NCBI GenBank assembly: GCA_017518705.1
Contig: JAFWUC010000024.1
Coordinates: 1 to 34,340, forward strand
DNA length: 34,340 bases
Reading direction: 5' to 3'
From: Clostridia bacterium
GTDB taxonomy: Bacteria; Bacillota_A; Clostridia; Christensenellales; Aristaeellaceae
Position 1 is the stretch's first letter; each line of letters opens with the position of its first letter. Positions 7,398-15,620 of this stretch are shown here, piece after piece. The notes under the pieces are model-generated. The model saw nothing but the letters and a program-made list of their open reading frames with translations, searched no databases and was not told where the DNA came from. A program made the position numbers and the translations under genes.

Positions 7398-8921
7398 TTA
7401 CTTGTTTTCGGCTCTCCAGGCATCCAGCTGGGCCTGAGCTTCGGCCACGATGGCCTCGGCGCCGGAAGCGTTCAGCTTGGCAACGAACTCGTCGATCTGA
7501 GCGTCTACGTCAGCGGCGGCGATCCAGCCCCATTTGAGGGGAGTGGTGTACTCGTCGATAACGGCGCTGCAAGCGGCGATCTCGTTCTGCACGGGAGAAG
7601 GATCGAAGATGAAGCCGAGGTTGGTGTCGGAGATGGCGTTCTCGTTGGCAGCCTTGATCAGCTCCATGAAGTTGTTCGGATAGCCCTGGGGCACCTTGGA
7701 GTATACCAGAGCGCCGAAGTTGGCGCCGTACCAGTAGTAGTGGGCACGGTTGCCGGAATCTTCGTTCTTGGTGCCGGCGAAGGAGATCACGTTCTCCTCT
7801 TCGCTCTGTACCCAGTGTTCGCCTTCAAGGCCGAAGCGCAGCGCGGTGGCTACGAAGGGATCGGTGTTGATGAGCTCGAGCGCCTTCATGGCGACTTCGG
7901 GGTTCTCGCACTTGGCGCTGATGGAGTTGACGGCAGCCTGCAGGTAGTTGGTGGTGGCCAGGTTGTCCTCGAAGGGCACCATCGTGGTGATGTAGTTCGG
8001 GGAATCCTTATGCTCGTCCACGTAAACATAGCCGTTGCCGATGTCGGTCACCAGGTACGCGGAAGGATCCTGGTTGTAGATCCTGTCGGGATCCCAGTAC
8101 CAGGGATTCTCATGCAGCACGCCTTCGCTTACCAGTTCGGCGACGGTGTTGCACAGATCGCGGTATTCCTGAGTGGCATAGATGTTGAACACGGTCTCGC
8201 CGGCGCCCATGCCCGCGAAGGCTTCGATGCCGGGTACGTTCACGGCCGCCAGACCGTTGATGGTCTCATAGGGAGCCCACTGGTCAAGGTCGGGGAAGGT
8301 ACGGCTCATGGGGACGTACTCGGTCTCGCTGAGCTTGTACTCGGGATGCAGCTCGTTGCGCTTTTCGAAAGCTTCGCGCAACAGCGGGATCATTTCCTGA
8401 TAGTCCTTCACGGTCGCGGGGAGCTCAAGGCCGATCTCTTCGGCCAGGGTCTTGTTGACCATGACGGCGTACATCTTGACGGAATCCTTGTAGGAGGGGA
8501 TGCCGTAGATGTGGCCCTTGACCTTCATGGCGCTCCACAGTCCCTCGGGGATCATGGCGTAGGTCTCGGGCGCGTACTCGGGCAGCAGCTCCTCGATGGG
8601 GAGGAACGCGTCCTTCATCACGTAGTCCACATAGCCGATGCCGCTGTTGCAGTTGATGATGTCCATCTTCTGGCCGCTGAGGATCATGGGGCCGACCTTG
8701 GAAGAATACTCGGAAGAATCGATCCAGTGGAATTCGATCTTGGCGTTGATCTTCTCAAGCAGGTAGGCGTTGATCGCGTCAAACACGGTCTGGCTGTCCG
8801 GAGACACGTTTGTGGCTACATACCAGTCAAGCGTGACGGGTTCGTCTGCCATCGCGGGCGTGAGACCCAGCAGCATCACCAGAGCAAGCAGTACGCTGAG
8901 AATGCGGGTGAGCTTTTTCAT
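7398..8921 (-). CDS. ABC transporter extracellular solute-binding protein, LipO/LplA-like
   Basis: This 507-residue protein begins with a signal peptide (MKKLTRILSV, hydrophobic core, cleavage expected after AMA at 25). It continues as a type-1 oligosaccharide-binding protein. The C-terminal part (LGFIFDPSPVQNEIAAC near 430 and a Lys/Ala-rich tail ending AQLDAWRAENK) resembles the DUF3502 domain of LipO-like proteins. There is no Cys in the signal peptide, so it is not an ordinary lipoprotein. AGGAGG sits seven bases before the ATG at 8921. With the two permeases upstream it forms a CUT1 importer like LplABC of Bacillus, which imports pectin-type oligosaccharides; the ligand here is inferred from the enzymes around it. 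Confidence 0.9.
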   Translation of the reverse strand: MKKLTRILSVLLALVMLLGLTPAMADEPVTLDWYVATNVSPDSQTVFDAINAYLLEKINAKIEFHWIDSSEYSSKVGPMILSGQKMDIINCNSGIGYVDYVMKDAFLPIEELLPEYAPETYAMIPEGLWSAMKVKGHIYGIPSYKDSVKMYAVMVNKTLAEEIGLELPATVKDYQEMIPLLREAFEKRNELHPEYKLSETEYVPMSRTFPDLDQWAPYETINGLAAVNVPGIEAFAGMGAGETVFNIYATQEYRDLCNTVAELVSEGVLHENPWYWDPDRIYNQDPSAYLVTDIGNGYVYVDEHKDSPNYITTMVPFEDNLATTNYLQAAVNSISAKCENPEVAMKALELINTDPFVATALRFGLEGEHWVQSEEENVISFAGTKNEDSGNRAHYYWYGANFGALVYSKVPQGYPNNFMELIKAANENAISDTNLGFIFDPSPVQNEIAACSAVIDEYTTPLKWGWIAAADVDAQIDEFVAKLNASGAEAIVAEAQAQLDAWRAENK

Positions 8922-8969
8922 TGAAATACCTCCTATATATTTACCGGATCATTCCGGTATGGATACATG

Positions 8970-9899
8970 TTAACCCTTCACGCTTCCGATGGTCATGCCG
9001 TGGATGAAGAAACGCTGGAAGAAGGGATACGCGAACAGTATGGGCACGGTCGTAAGCACCAGTATGGCCATGCGCGTCTGCTCGGAGGGCATCTTCTTGA
9101 GCAGCGCCATGCCGTCGGGAGAAGACGCCAGGGACGAGTTGTTTTTTATGAAGTCGATCTGCTGCTGTATGCGCGTAAGCATGGTCTGCAGCGGCACGAG
9201 CTTGGGATTGTCGATGTAGAGCATGCCGGTGAACCACTCGTTCCATTTGCCCACCAGCACGAACAGTCCGATGGTGGCGAGCCCCGCCTTGGACAGCGGG
9301 ATCACTATGCTGCCGAATATCCTGAATTCCGTGGCGCCGTCGATCTGCGCCGCGTCGAAGAGTTCTATGGGGATCGTGGTGGATATGAACGTCCTTAACA
9401 CTATGATGTTGAAGGCGCTCACCATGCCGCTTAACACCAGTATCCAGAAAGTATCGTACAGGTGCAGCACGTTCACGTTTATGATGTATGAGGGCACCAG
9501 ACCGCCGGAAAACAGCATCGTGAAAAACACCATGAACGTGTAGAGCTTTTTGGCGCCGAAGCGCTGCTGAGCCAGCACGTAGGCGTACATGGTCATTATC
9601 AGCACGCTTATGAACGTGTGCAGTACCGTGACGGCTATGGTCACCATATAGCTGTCCACCAGCTGGGAGCCGGTCTTGAACAGGCTGTTATAGGCCACAA
9701 AACTGGTGCTGAGCGGGAAAAAGCTGAAGCCGCGGAAAGTGAGGCTTTCGGACGAGGTGATGGAGATGATGAACACCAGCACCACCGGCACCACGGTCAG
9801 CACTGCGACGACGCTCATGAACACAGTGAAAAACGCGTTCGTCGCAGGCTTGATACGGTTGATCTTCAGGAAGGAGTTGTCTTCTTTTTGCTTGCTCAT
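8970..9899 (-). CDS. carbohydrate ABC transporter permease, MalG/LplC type
   Basis: The 309-residue membrane protein has about six hydrophobic segments, starting near residue 22 after a Lys-rich cytoplasmic N-terminus. It carries the EAA loop DAAQIDGATEFRIFGSIVIP (about 178-197) that docks on the ATPase. The C-terminus FFIHGMTIGSVKG is typical of LplC/YtcP-like permeases. AGGAGG precedes the ATG at 9899, which lies 19 bases after the partner permease stop. It forms the inner membrane channel with the permease at 9919-10863. No ATPase is encoded in this operon, so a shared MsmX-type ATPase elsewhere in the genome is expected. Confidence 0.92.
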   Translation of the reverse strand: MSKQKEDNSFLKINRIKPATNAFFTVFMSVVAVLTVVPVVLVFIISITSSESLTFRGFSFFPLSTSFVAYNSLFKTGSQLVDSYMVTIAVTVLHTFISVLIMTMYAYVLAQQRFGAKKLYTFMVFFTMLFSGGLVPSYIINVNVLHLYDTFWILVLSGMVSAFNIIVLRTFISTTIPIELFDAAQIDGATEFRIFGSIVIPLSKAGLATIGLFVLVGKWNEWFTGMLYIDNPKLVPLQTMLTRIQQQIDFIKNNSSLASSPDGMALLKKMPSEQTRMAILVLTTVPILFAYPFFQRFFIHGMTIGSVKG

Positions 9900-9918
9900 T
9901 TACCGTCCCCTCCTTTCC

Positions 9919-10863
9919 TCAGAACAGCGCCGATTCTTCGTCCACGTGCCGAACGATCTTGTTGGATATGATGATCAGCACGAATCCGACCACCGACTGA
10001 TACAGACCGGCGGCGGTGGACATGCCCGTATTGCCCAGGGTCTTGAGCGCCCTGTACACGTAGCTGTCTATGACGTCCACCACTTCGTACAGCGCGCCGC
10101 TGTTCATGGTCACATTGTAGGAAAGGCCGATATCGCCCTTGAACATGCCGCCCATGTTGAGGATGAGCATTATGACGATTATGTGCTTTAAGTGCGGCAG
10201 AGTGACATATCTTGCCTGCTGCAGCTTGCTGGCGCCGTCCAGCACCGCCGCTTCGTAGTATTCCTGCGAAATGCCGGAAATGGACGCCACGTACACTATG
10301 GCGGTGTAGCCCACGCCCTTCCAGGCGCTTATGAACACCAGCAGAAACGGCCACAGGGGCTTATAGATATACCAGTTCGTGCCGCTGCGGCCCATGGATT
10401 TGATTATGGAGTTCACCACGCCGTTGGCGCCGATGAACGCGTAGACTATGATGGCCACTACCGACATGGACAGGAAGTAGGGCATGATCATCATGGTCTG
10501 TATGACTTTGGAAAGCTTGCGCATGTACATTTCGTTCAGCACCAGCGCAAGCAGCACCGAGAGCGATGTGTTCACGGTGATGAAGGCGATGTTGTAGAGC
10601 ACCGTGTTGCGGGTGATGCGCCAGGCGTCCAGCGTGTGGAAAAGGAACTCGAAGTTCCTGAGCCCCAGCCATTCGCTGCCGAAAAAGCCCTTTGCCACGG
10701 AGTAATTCTCAAAGCCCAGTATCACGCCGAACATGGGCGCGTAGCTGAATATGAGCAAATAAACCAACACCGGCAGCGCAAGGACATGCAGCCGCCAGTG
10801 CTTCCTGAAACTCGCGAATATTCCCTTTCCGTATTTGTGCGTTTTACTAACGCCCGTATTCAC
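9919..10863 (-). CDS. carbohydrate ABC transporter permease, UgpA/LplB type
   Basis: The 314-residue membrane protein has an N-terminal helix starting VLALPVLVYLLIFSYAPMFG and an EAA loop YYEAAVLDGASKLQQARYVT near 200-220, both typical of LplB/YtcP-group permeases. I place the start at the GTG at 10863, since GGAGGG lies eight bases upstream. A TTG at 10887 would add eight residues but lacks any ribosome binding site. It is the first gene of the leftward operon. A promoter (TTGCAA-17-TACAAT) lies about 40-70 bases upstream of this start, so the transcript should begin near 10897. Confidence 0.9.
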   Translation of the reverse strand: MNTGVSKTHKYGKGIFASFRKHWRLHVLALPVLVYLLIFSYAPMFGVILGFENYSVAKGFFGSEWLGLRNFEFLFHTLDAWRITRNTVLYNIAFITVNTSLSVLLALVLNEMYMRKLSKVIQTMMIMPYFLSMSVVAIIVYAFIGANGVVNSIIKSMGRSGTNWYIYKPLWPFLLVFISAWKGVGYTAIVYVASISGISQEYYEAAVLDGASKLQQARYVTLPHLKHIIVIMLILNMGGMFKGDIGLSYNVTMNSGALYEVVDVIDSYVYRALKTLGNTGMSTAAGLYQSVVGFVLIIISNKIVRHVDEESALF

Positions 10864-10897
10864 CCTAAAGCCCTCCGAATGCCACAAGCTTACATGG

Positions 10898-10919
10898 TGT
10901 TAATATTGTAATTCTAACA
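10898..10919. promoter_or_regulatory. candidate operator dyad over the -10 of the leftward operon
   Basis: TGTTA (10898-10902) and TAACA (10915-10919) are perfect inverted arms separated by 12 bases. The dyad brackets the -10 hexamer of the leftward promoter, where a repressor would block transcription. The arms are short, so this is only a candidate. Confidence 0.4.
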
Positions 10920-10933
10920 TCGTCAGATTGCAA
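10905..10933 (-). promoter_or_regulatory. sigma-A promoter of the leftward transporter/enzyme operon
   Basis: On the minus strand TTGCAA (10933-10928) and TACAAT (10910-10905) are separated by exactly 17 bases. Transcription would start near 10898, about 35 bases before the GTG start of the first permease gene. Confidence 0.7.
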
Positions 10934-10970
10934 GTGGTTCGCCGAGAAAATTTGCGTATTTCCGAAAATG

Positions 10971-10984
10971 TTATGTCTTCATAA
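10971..10984. promoter_or_regulatory. candidate operator dyad in the divergent control region
   Basis: TTATG (10971-10975) and CATAA (10980-10984) form a perfect inverted repeat with a 4-base spacer, and an outer TG/CA pair continues it imperfectly. It lies 20 bases upstream of the -35 of the rightward operon and about 38 bases upstream of the -35 of the leftward one, a position where an activator could serve both. No regulator gene is present to pair with it. Confidence 0.4.
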
Positions 10985-11003
10985 ACAAATCGCCGGCATC
11001 GTC

Positions 11004-11032
11004 TTGAAAGCGCAGCCGCAGTGTACTATAAT
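11004..11032 (+). promoter_or_regulatory. sigma-A promoter of the ten-gene rightward operon
   Basis: TTGAAA (11004-11009) and a perfect TATAAT (11027-11032) are separated by exactly 17 bases. Transcription would start near 11039, leaving a leader of about 36 bases before the nagA ATG at 11075. Confidence 0.85.
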
Positions 11033-11074
11033 AATATCCATCATAAAACTATACGTCGGAAAGGCATTTATCCT

Positions 11075-12262
11075 ATGAAAACTGTGATCCGCGGCGCGCA
11101 CGTCATACTTCCCTCGGCAGTCAGGGACACGCAGGTGATCGTCCTGGACGGGGCCGTGCTTGACATAACAGATCACTATGATCCCCGGCCCGGCGACAGA
11201 CTGATCGATGCCGAAGGCTTATACCTGTGCCCCGGTTTCGTGGACATACACGTGCACGGCGGCGGCGGGTATTCCCTCAACAGCGGTTCCCAAGACGCGG
11301 CCATCAATATGGCGCTGGCCCACGCGAAAAAAGGGACCACTTCCCTTCTGCCCACCACCCTGGCCGCGCCGATGCCCCAGCTGCTCGGAGCCATATCAGC
11401 CGCAAAAGCGGCTTCACGGAAGAAAACCGGCCCCACGGTGCTTGGCGTGCATCTTGAAGGCCCCTGCCTTAATCCCCTGCAGAGCGGCGCCCAGGCGTCC
11501 GGCAGCCTGCTTATACCCCGTGAGACGGATCTCTCTCCCCTGTTTGAGGCGTGGCCCGAGGGCCTGAAGATGATGGGCGCCGCCCCGGAACTGGACGGGG
11601 GCATGGAACTGGGGGACGAGCTGGTCAGGCGGGGAATCACCGCCTCCATCGCCCACTCCAACGCCACATATTACGAGGTCCAGGAAGCCGTAAAGCACGG
11701 CTACTGCGACGTCACCCACCTGTATTCCAGCTGTTCTGGGCTCATCCGCGTGAACAGCTACCGCATCCCCGGACTTATCGAAGCGGGGCTCAACCTGGAC
11801 GAGCTCACGGTGCAGGTCATAGCGGACGGAAAGCATCTGCCGCTGGAACTGCTTAAGCTCATCTACCGCTGCAAGGGCGCGGAAAAAATAGAGCTCATAA
11901 CCGACGGACTGGAGTTTTCCGCCAGCGAGCTTAAGGAAGGCACGGTCTACCGCCAGGAGAACGGCGTCGAGACGGTGTACGAGGACGGCGTCATGAAGCT
12001 TTTGAGCCGCCAGGCGTTCGCGGGCAGCGTGGCTACGCTTCACCGATGCGTGGGCAACATGGTAAAGGCGGGCGTGCCCCTTCCCGAGGCGGTGCGCATG
12101 GCCAGCGAAAACCCCGCCCGCCGCATAGGCGCCGACAGGAAAGGGCGCATCGCCCTTGGCTGCGACGCCGACCTGGTGCTGCTTGACAAGGAGCTCGCGC
12201 CCGTTTGGGTGATGGCGCGGGGAAAGGTCATTACCGACGACCTGACAGAGGCGGCCAAATGA
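11075..12262 (+). CDS. nagA: N-acetylglucosamine-6-phosphate deacetylase
   Basis: The 395-residue protein is an amidohydrolase of the NagA family, which removes acetate from GlcNAc-6-phosphate in the cytoplasm. PGFVDIHVHGGGG holds the His59/His61 pair, GVHLEGPCLNP the metal ligand Glu128, SIAHSNA His194, VTHLYS His215 and LITDGLEF the catalytic Asp277. All key positions are present. VIADGKHLPLELL (249-260) is the family substrate loop. The ATG at 11075 has GGAAAGG ten bases upstream; an earlier ATG at 11021 would lie upstream of the predicted transcript start. It leads the ten-gene operon and overlaps the next gene by ATGA. The product GlcN-6-phosphate would feed the NagB-like enzyme of the divergent operon. 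Confidence 0.93.
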   Translation: MKTVIRGAHVILPSAVRDTQVIVLDGAVLDITDHYDPRPGDRLIDAEGLYLCPGFVDIHVHGGGGYSLNSGSQDAAINMALAHAKKGTTSLLPTTLAAPMPQLLGAISAAKAASRKKTGPTVLGVHLEGPCLNPLQSGAQASGSLLIPRETDLSPLFEAWPEGLKMMGAAPELDGGMELGDELVRRGITASIAHSNATYYEVQEAVKHGYCDVTHLYSSCSGLIRVNSYRIPGLIEAGLNLDELTVQVIADGKHLPLELLKLIYRCKGAEKIELITDGLEFSASELKEGTVYRQENGVETVYEDGVMKLLSRQAFAGSVATLHRCVGNMVKAGVPLPEAVRMASENPARRIGADRKGRIALGCDADLVLLDKELAPVWVMARGKVITDDLTEAAK

Positions 12263-14250
12263 AGGCGAGACTGAACGAAGGCGAGAGTCTAAAGCCGTCC
12301 GCGCGCACGCTGTGGGAGATCCGGGCGCTGGCGCTGCGTCCGCCCGTTGAGACCGCAACGAACCTGTATATCAATATCAGGGACAAGGCGACAGGATATA
12401 TCGAAATGTCCCGCAAGGCGCGGGAAGGCATAACCGACGCCGAAAGCTTAAAAGCGCGCCGGGAAGCGGTAAAAAACGCTTTTTTGCGCTCGATAGGCGG
12501 CCTGCCCTGCGAGCCGTCGTTCGTGAGCGCCGAGGTCACTTCCCGTGCGGAACGTGACGGTTTCAACGTTGAAAACATAGTGCTTGAGACCCGTCCCGGG
12601 TATTTCGCCACCTGCACGGTCTACACTCCCCGCGCGGGAAAAGCGCCGTATCCCGCGGTGCTGCTCGTGATAGGCCACACCGACGCGGGCAAAGCCGACC
12701 CCGAATATCAGTACGCCGCCCAGCTGTTCGCAAGCACCGGCTTCGCGGTGCTGGCTCTGGACCCGTTCGGAGAGGGCGAGCGCTTCGAGCATTACGATGC
12801 CGAAAACGATCTTCAGCCCATACAGGGCTGCTCCGGCGAGCACGACCTTATGGACTGGAAGTTCAAGCTCATGGGCGTCAGCCTGGCAAGATACTTCGTT
12901 TCCGACGCGCTCTCCGCGCTCAAGTACCTTAAAAGCCGTCCTGACGTGGATCCGGACCGCGTCGCACTGACAGGGCACTCGGGCGGAGGCACGCAGACCT
13001 CGATGCTGATGCTTGCCGTCGCCGATGAGTTCGCCTGCGCCGCGCCCTGCGCGTACATAAGCGACAACCGGGCGATGATAGATGAGGGCGTGGACCCGGA
13101 CAACGAAATGATCTGGCCGGGCAGCATCGCTTCAGGCATAGATTACGCGGACATACTTGTAGCCATGGCTCCCAAGCCCGTGGCCGTGCTTTCAAACAAA
13201 CACGATTTCTTCCCCCGCGAAGGCACGCTGCGCGCCTGCGAAGAGGCAAAACGCGTGTGGGACCGGCTCGGAAAGCCCGGTTTCCCCGAACTCGTTTGCG
13301 CCGAGTCCCAGCACGCCTATGGCAAGACCCTGGCATTTGCAGCCCTCGGCTTTTTTACTCGCAGTTTGCTTGGTACGGACGTTAGCACACAGCTTAAGGA
13401 CCGCTTCCGTTTCGAGCCGCTCAAGCGCGAAGAACTGTTCGCGGCGGGCGGCTGCATACTTAAGTCAAAGCCCGGCATGCGCACGCTGCAGCGGGAAGCG
13501 GAAGACATGCTTGCCCGGATCGTGTCGGCGCCGCCCGTAAGCGGCAAGGCGCTTTGTGACAGCGTCTGCGCGCTCATAGGCAAGGATAAGGTCCGCCCCG
13601 GGGAGATACGCGTGTACCGCGAGGGCATCTGCCCTCCTTACGCATACAATTGCGTCATATTCCGCAGCGAACCCGGCATCTGGCTGAATGGAGTGCTCCT
13701 GCGGGACATGCGCGCGCCGGACGGACCTCTGCCCACGGAAATGATGCTGTGGCCGGGCGGCGTTAACCGTATCGCGGAGCACTCGAACCTCCTGCACCGC
13801 GCGGTCGTGGAAGGAAAGCAGGTGCTGGTGCTCGATCTGCCCGGCGAAGGCGCGCTGCTGCCCGCCAAACTGGGCGGCACGGACATGTATATCAGCTGGA
13901 GCACCATGTACAAACTGAACGCTTACCTGATCCAGCTGGGCGACAGTCTGGCCGCGCTGCGCACCCGGGCAGCGATCGCCGCCTGCGAGGCGCTTAAGGC
14001 TTCCGGCATGGCTTCGGAAGACATTTGCCTGTATTCGGAAGGCGATATGGACAGATATGCCATGCTAGCCGCGCTCATATGCGGTCTTGGTGTAAAGCTG
14101 AGCGGCGGATGCCAGAGCTATGAGGAGATAGTATCCTGCGAATTCCACGACCAGACCCACACCCATGCCTGGGCGCTGCCGGGCGCACTCAACGCGTTCA
14201 GGACCGAAGATGTTTTAAACGAGCTTAAAAAGCGCGGACTTTTGCAATAA
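12259..14250 (+). CDS. large alpha/beta hydrolase (acetylxylan-esterase-like) with a second, degenerate hydrolase half
   Basis: The 663-residue protein carries a complete hydrolase core in its first 370 residues. The nucleophile elbow GHSGGGTQ places Ser241, NKHDFFP places Asp316, ESQHAYG places His352, and LALDPFGEGER lies in front. This arrangement is typical of acetylxylan-esterase or dienelactone-hydrolase-like enzymes. The second half (about 440-663) has a similar layout (VLDLPGEGALLP near 527, which parallels LALDPFGEGE) but lacks a GxSxG elbow, so it looks like a decayed duplicate. The ATG at 12259 overlaps the nagA stop (ATGA), with AGAGGCGG upstream, and replaces longer possible starts. 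No signal peptide is seen. An ester-group removal role on imported sugars is inferred. Confidence 0.85.
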   Translation: MKARLNEGESLKPSARTLWEIRALALRPPVETATNLYINIRDKATGYIEMSRKAREGITDAESLKARREAVKNAFLRSIGGLPCEPSFVSAEVTSRAERDGFNVENIVLETRPGYFATCTVYTPRAGKAPYPAVLLVIGHTDAGKADPEYQYAAQLFASTGFAVLALDPFGEGERFEHYDAENDLQPIQGCSGEHDLMDWKFKLMGVSLARYFVSDALSALKYLKSRPDVDPDRVALTGHSGGGTQTSMLMLAVADEFACAAPCAYISDNRAMIDEGVDPDNEMIWPGSIASGIDYADILVAMAPKPVAVLSNKHDFFPREGTLRACEEAKRVWDRLGKPGFPELVCAESQHAYGKTLAFAALGFFTRSLLGTDVSTQLKDRFRFEPLKREELFAAGGCILKSKPGMRTLQREAEDMLARIVSAPPVSGKALCDSVCALIGKDKVRPGEIRVYREGICPPYAYNCVIFRSEPGIWLNGVLLRDMRAPDGPLPTEMMLWPGGVNRIAEHSNLLHRAVVEGKQVLVLDLPGEGALLPAKLGGTDMYISWSTMYKLNAYLIQLGDSLAALRTRAAIAACEALKASGMASEDICLYSEGDMDRYAMLAALICGLGVKLSGGCQSYEEIVSCEFHDQTHTHAWALPGALNAFRTEDVLNELKKRGLLQ

Positions 14251-14274
14251 TACAGCATAAACGGAGGCAAAACT

Positions 14275-15603
14275 ATGAAACTCAAGATCGCCATGATCGG
14301 CGGCGGATCCTATTCCTGGACTTACGGTCTGTACAGCACGTTTCTGGATAACCCGTTTTACGATAAGGAGACCGAGCTGTGCCTGTACGACATAAACGAA
14401 AAAGCGCTTAACGACACTTTCGCCTTCTGCTCGTACTACAACGATATGTATCCCGAAAAGGCGATAACCCTGACCAAGACCATGGACGAGGACAAAGCGC
14501 TGGAAGGCGCGGACTTCGTGACCGTCGCCATTTCCCACGGCGGGCTGGCTGCGGAGCTGGAAGACCATTACATCGCCCGCAGACACGGGTTTTACAACGT
14601 GAAGGGCAGCGAGTCCGGCATAGCGGGCGCCAGCCGCACCGTCCGCCACGTGCCCGAGTTCGTGCGCATCGCCAAAAAAATGAAGCGCCTGTGCCCGAAC
14701 GCCATCATGCTCAACGTCACCAACCCCCTGACCGCCCTGACCCGCGCGGTGCAGAAGTACGCGGATGTGCACGCGGTGGGCTTCTGCCACGGTATCAGGA
14801 ACCATCTGGAGATACTGCTCCCCTACTTCGGCGCCGACAGCTTCGAGCACGTCAGCTTCTCCGTGTCCGGCGTGGATCACTGTTCTTTCCTGACCGACAT
14901 CAAATTCCACGGCGAAGACGCCCTGGAGATAATGCGCAATAAGCGCATGATAGAAGCCGCTTGGGCGGGAAAGAGCAACATCACCTTCGACGATCCCTTT
15001 GCCGGGCGCGAGAACGAGCGCATCCGTTTCATACTCTGGGACATACTGGGCTGCATGCCGGGTCTGAGCGACGAGCACTGCGCCGAGTTCTACTATCAGA
15101 CCACGGGCACCCAGGCCAACCGCGACCTGTTCGGCATGCATTACGACAGGATCAAAGACCGCTGCGAGAGCGTGGAAAAGCTGCGCAACAACATAGTTAT
15201 CCCCCTGGAGACCGGCAAGATGCCGCCCCTCAGGATCAGCCAGGAACACCCCGACCGCGTCATAGAAGCGCTGAAGGGCGGGCGCCAGTTCTACGACGTC
15301 ATGAACTACCGCAATTACGGCCAGACCCGGGAGCTGCCCCTGGACACCGTGGTCGAGACCTTCGTGACCTTCGACGCCACCGGCGTGCACCCCGCCATAG
15401 CCAATCCCCTGCCCGGCGCGGCGCGCCTCGTGGTGCAGGCTACCGCGCTCAGGGAGGAGATGTTCATGGAAGCCGCCATGGAATGGGACGAGAACAAGCT
15501 CACCTCCGCCCTGTGCCAGGATCCCCTGGTGCAGGACTTTACCCGCATAAGGGACGTTTCCAGGGAGATCATGGACTATAACCGCCAGTTCATCAAAAAA
15601 TAG
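14275..15603 (+). CDS. GH4 family glycosidase, probable alpha-galacturonidase/uronidase
   Basis: The 442-residue protein has the GH4 layout: NAD-binding MIGGGSYSW (7-15), NVTNPLTALTRAV (147-159), the catalytic Cys-His motif GFCHG (169-173), and SGVDHCSF (198-205). GH4 enzymes use NAD+ and a divalent metal in a redox elimination mechanism. The Cys-His-Gly form of the motif marks the uronidase branch (CHG), as opposed to CHS for alpha-galactosidases or CHE for alpha-glucosidases. Bacillus LplD, an alpha-galacturonidase next to the LplABC importer, is the nearest functional model. GGAGG lies seven bases before the ATG. The protein has no signal peptide and probably releases galacturonate from imported pectin fragments. 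Confidence 0.9.
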   Translation: MKLKIAMIGGGSYSWTYGLYSTFLDNPFYDKETELCLYDINEKALNDTFAFCSYYNDMYPEKAITLTKTMDEDKALEGADFVTVAISHGGLAAELEDHYIARRHGFYNVKGSESGIAGASRTVRHVPEFVRIAKKMKRLCPNAIMLNVTNPLTALTRAVQKYADVHAVGFCHGIRNHLEILLPYFGADSFEHVSFSVSGVDHCSFLTDIKFHGEDALEIMRNKRMIEAAWAGKSNITFDDPFAGRENERIRFILWDILGCMPGLSDEHCAEFYYQTTGTQANRDLFGMHYDRIKDRCESVEKLRNNIVIPLETGKMPPLRISQEHPDRVIEALKGGRQFYDVMNYRNYGQTRELPLDTVVETFVTFDATGVHPAIANPLPGAARLVVQATALREEMFMEAAMEWDENKLTSALCQDPLVQDFTRIRDVSREIMDYNRQFIKK

Positions 15604-15620
15604 GAAAGGCTGTGACTGCC

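Noticed and set aside
1504..9300. Very long antisense open frames (hundreds of codons) opposite the leftward operon, for example 1504-3780, 3741-6296 and 7110-8924
   Set aside because: They lie opposite genes with recognisable families, have no ribosome binding sites and read as His/Arg/Val-rich mirror sequence, which is expected from GC-rich coding DNA.
10864..11074. A riboswitch or glmS-like element in front of nagA
   Set aside because: The predicted leader is only about 36 bases and shows no conserved fold; the remaining bases are explained by the two promoters.
10979..11176. A 65-codon minus-strand frame over the divergent control region and nagA start
   Set aside because: It crosses the promoter and the nagA start, has no ribosome binding site and shows no family features.
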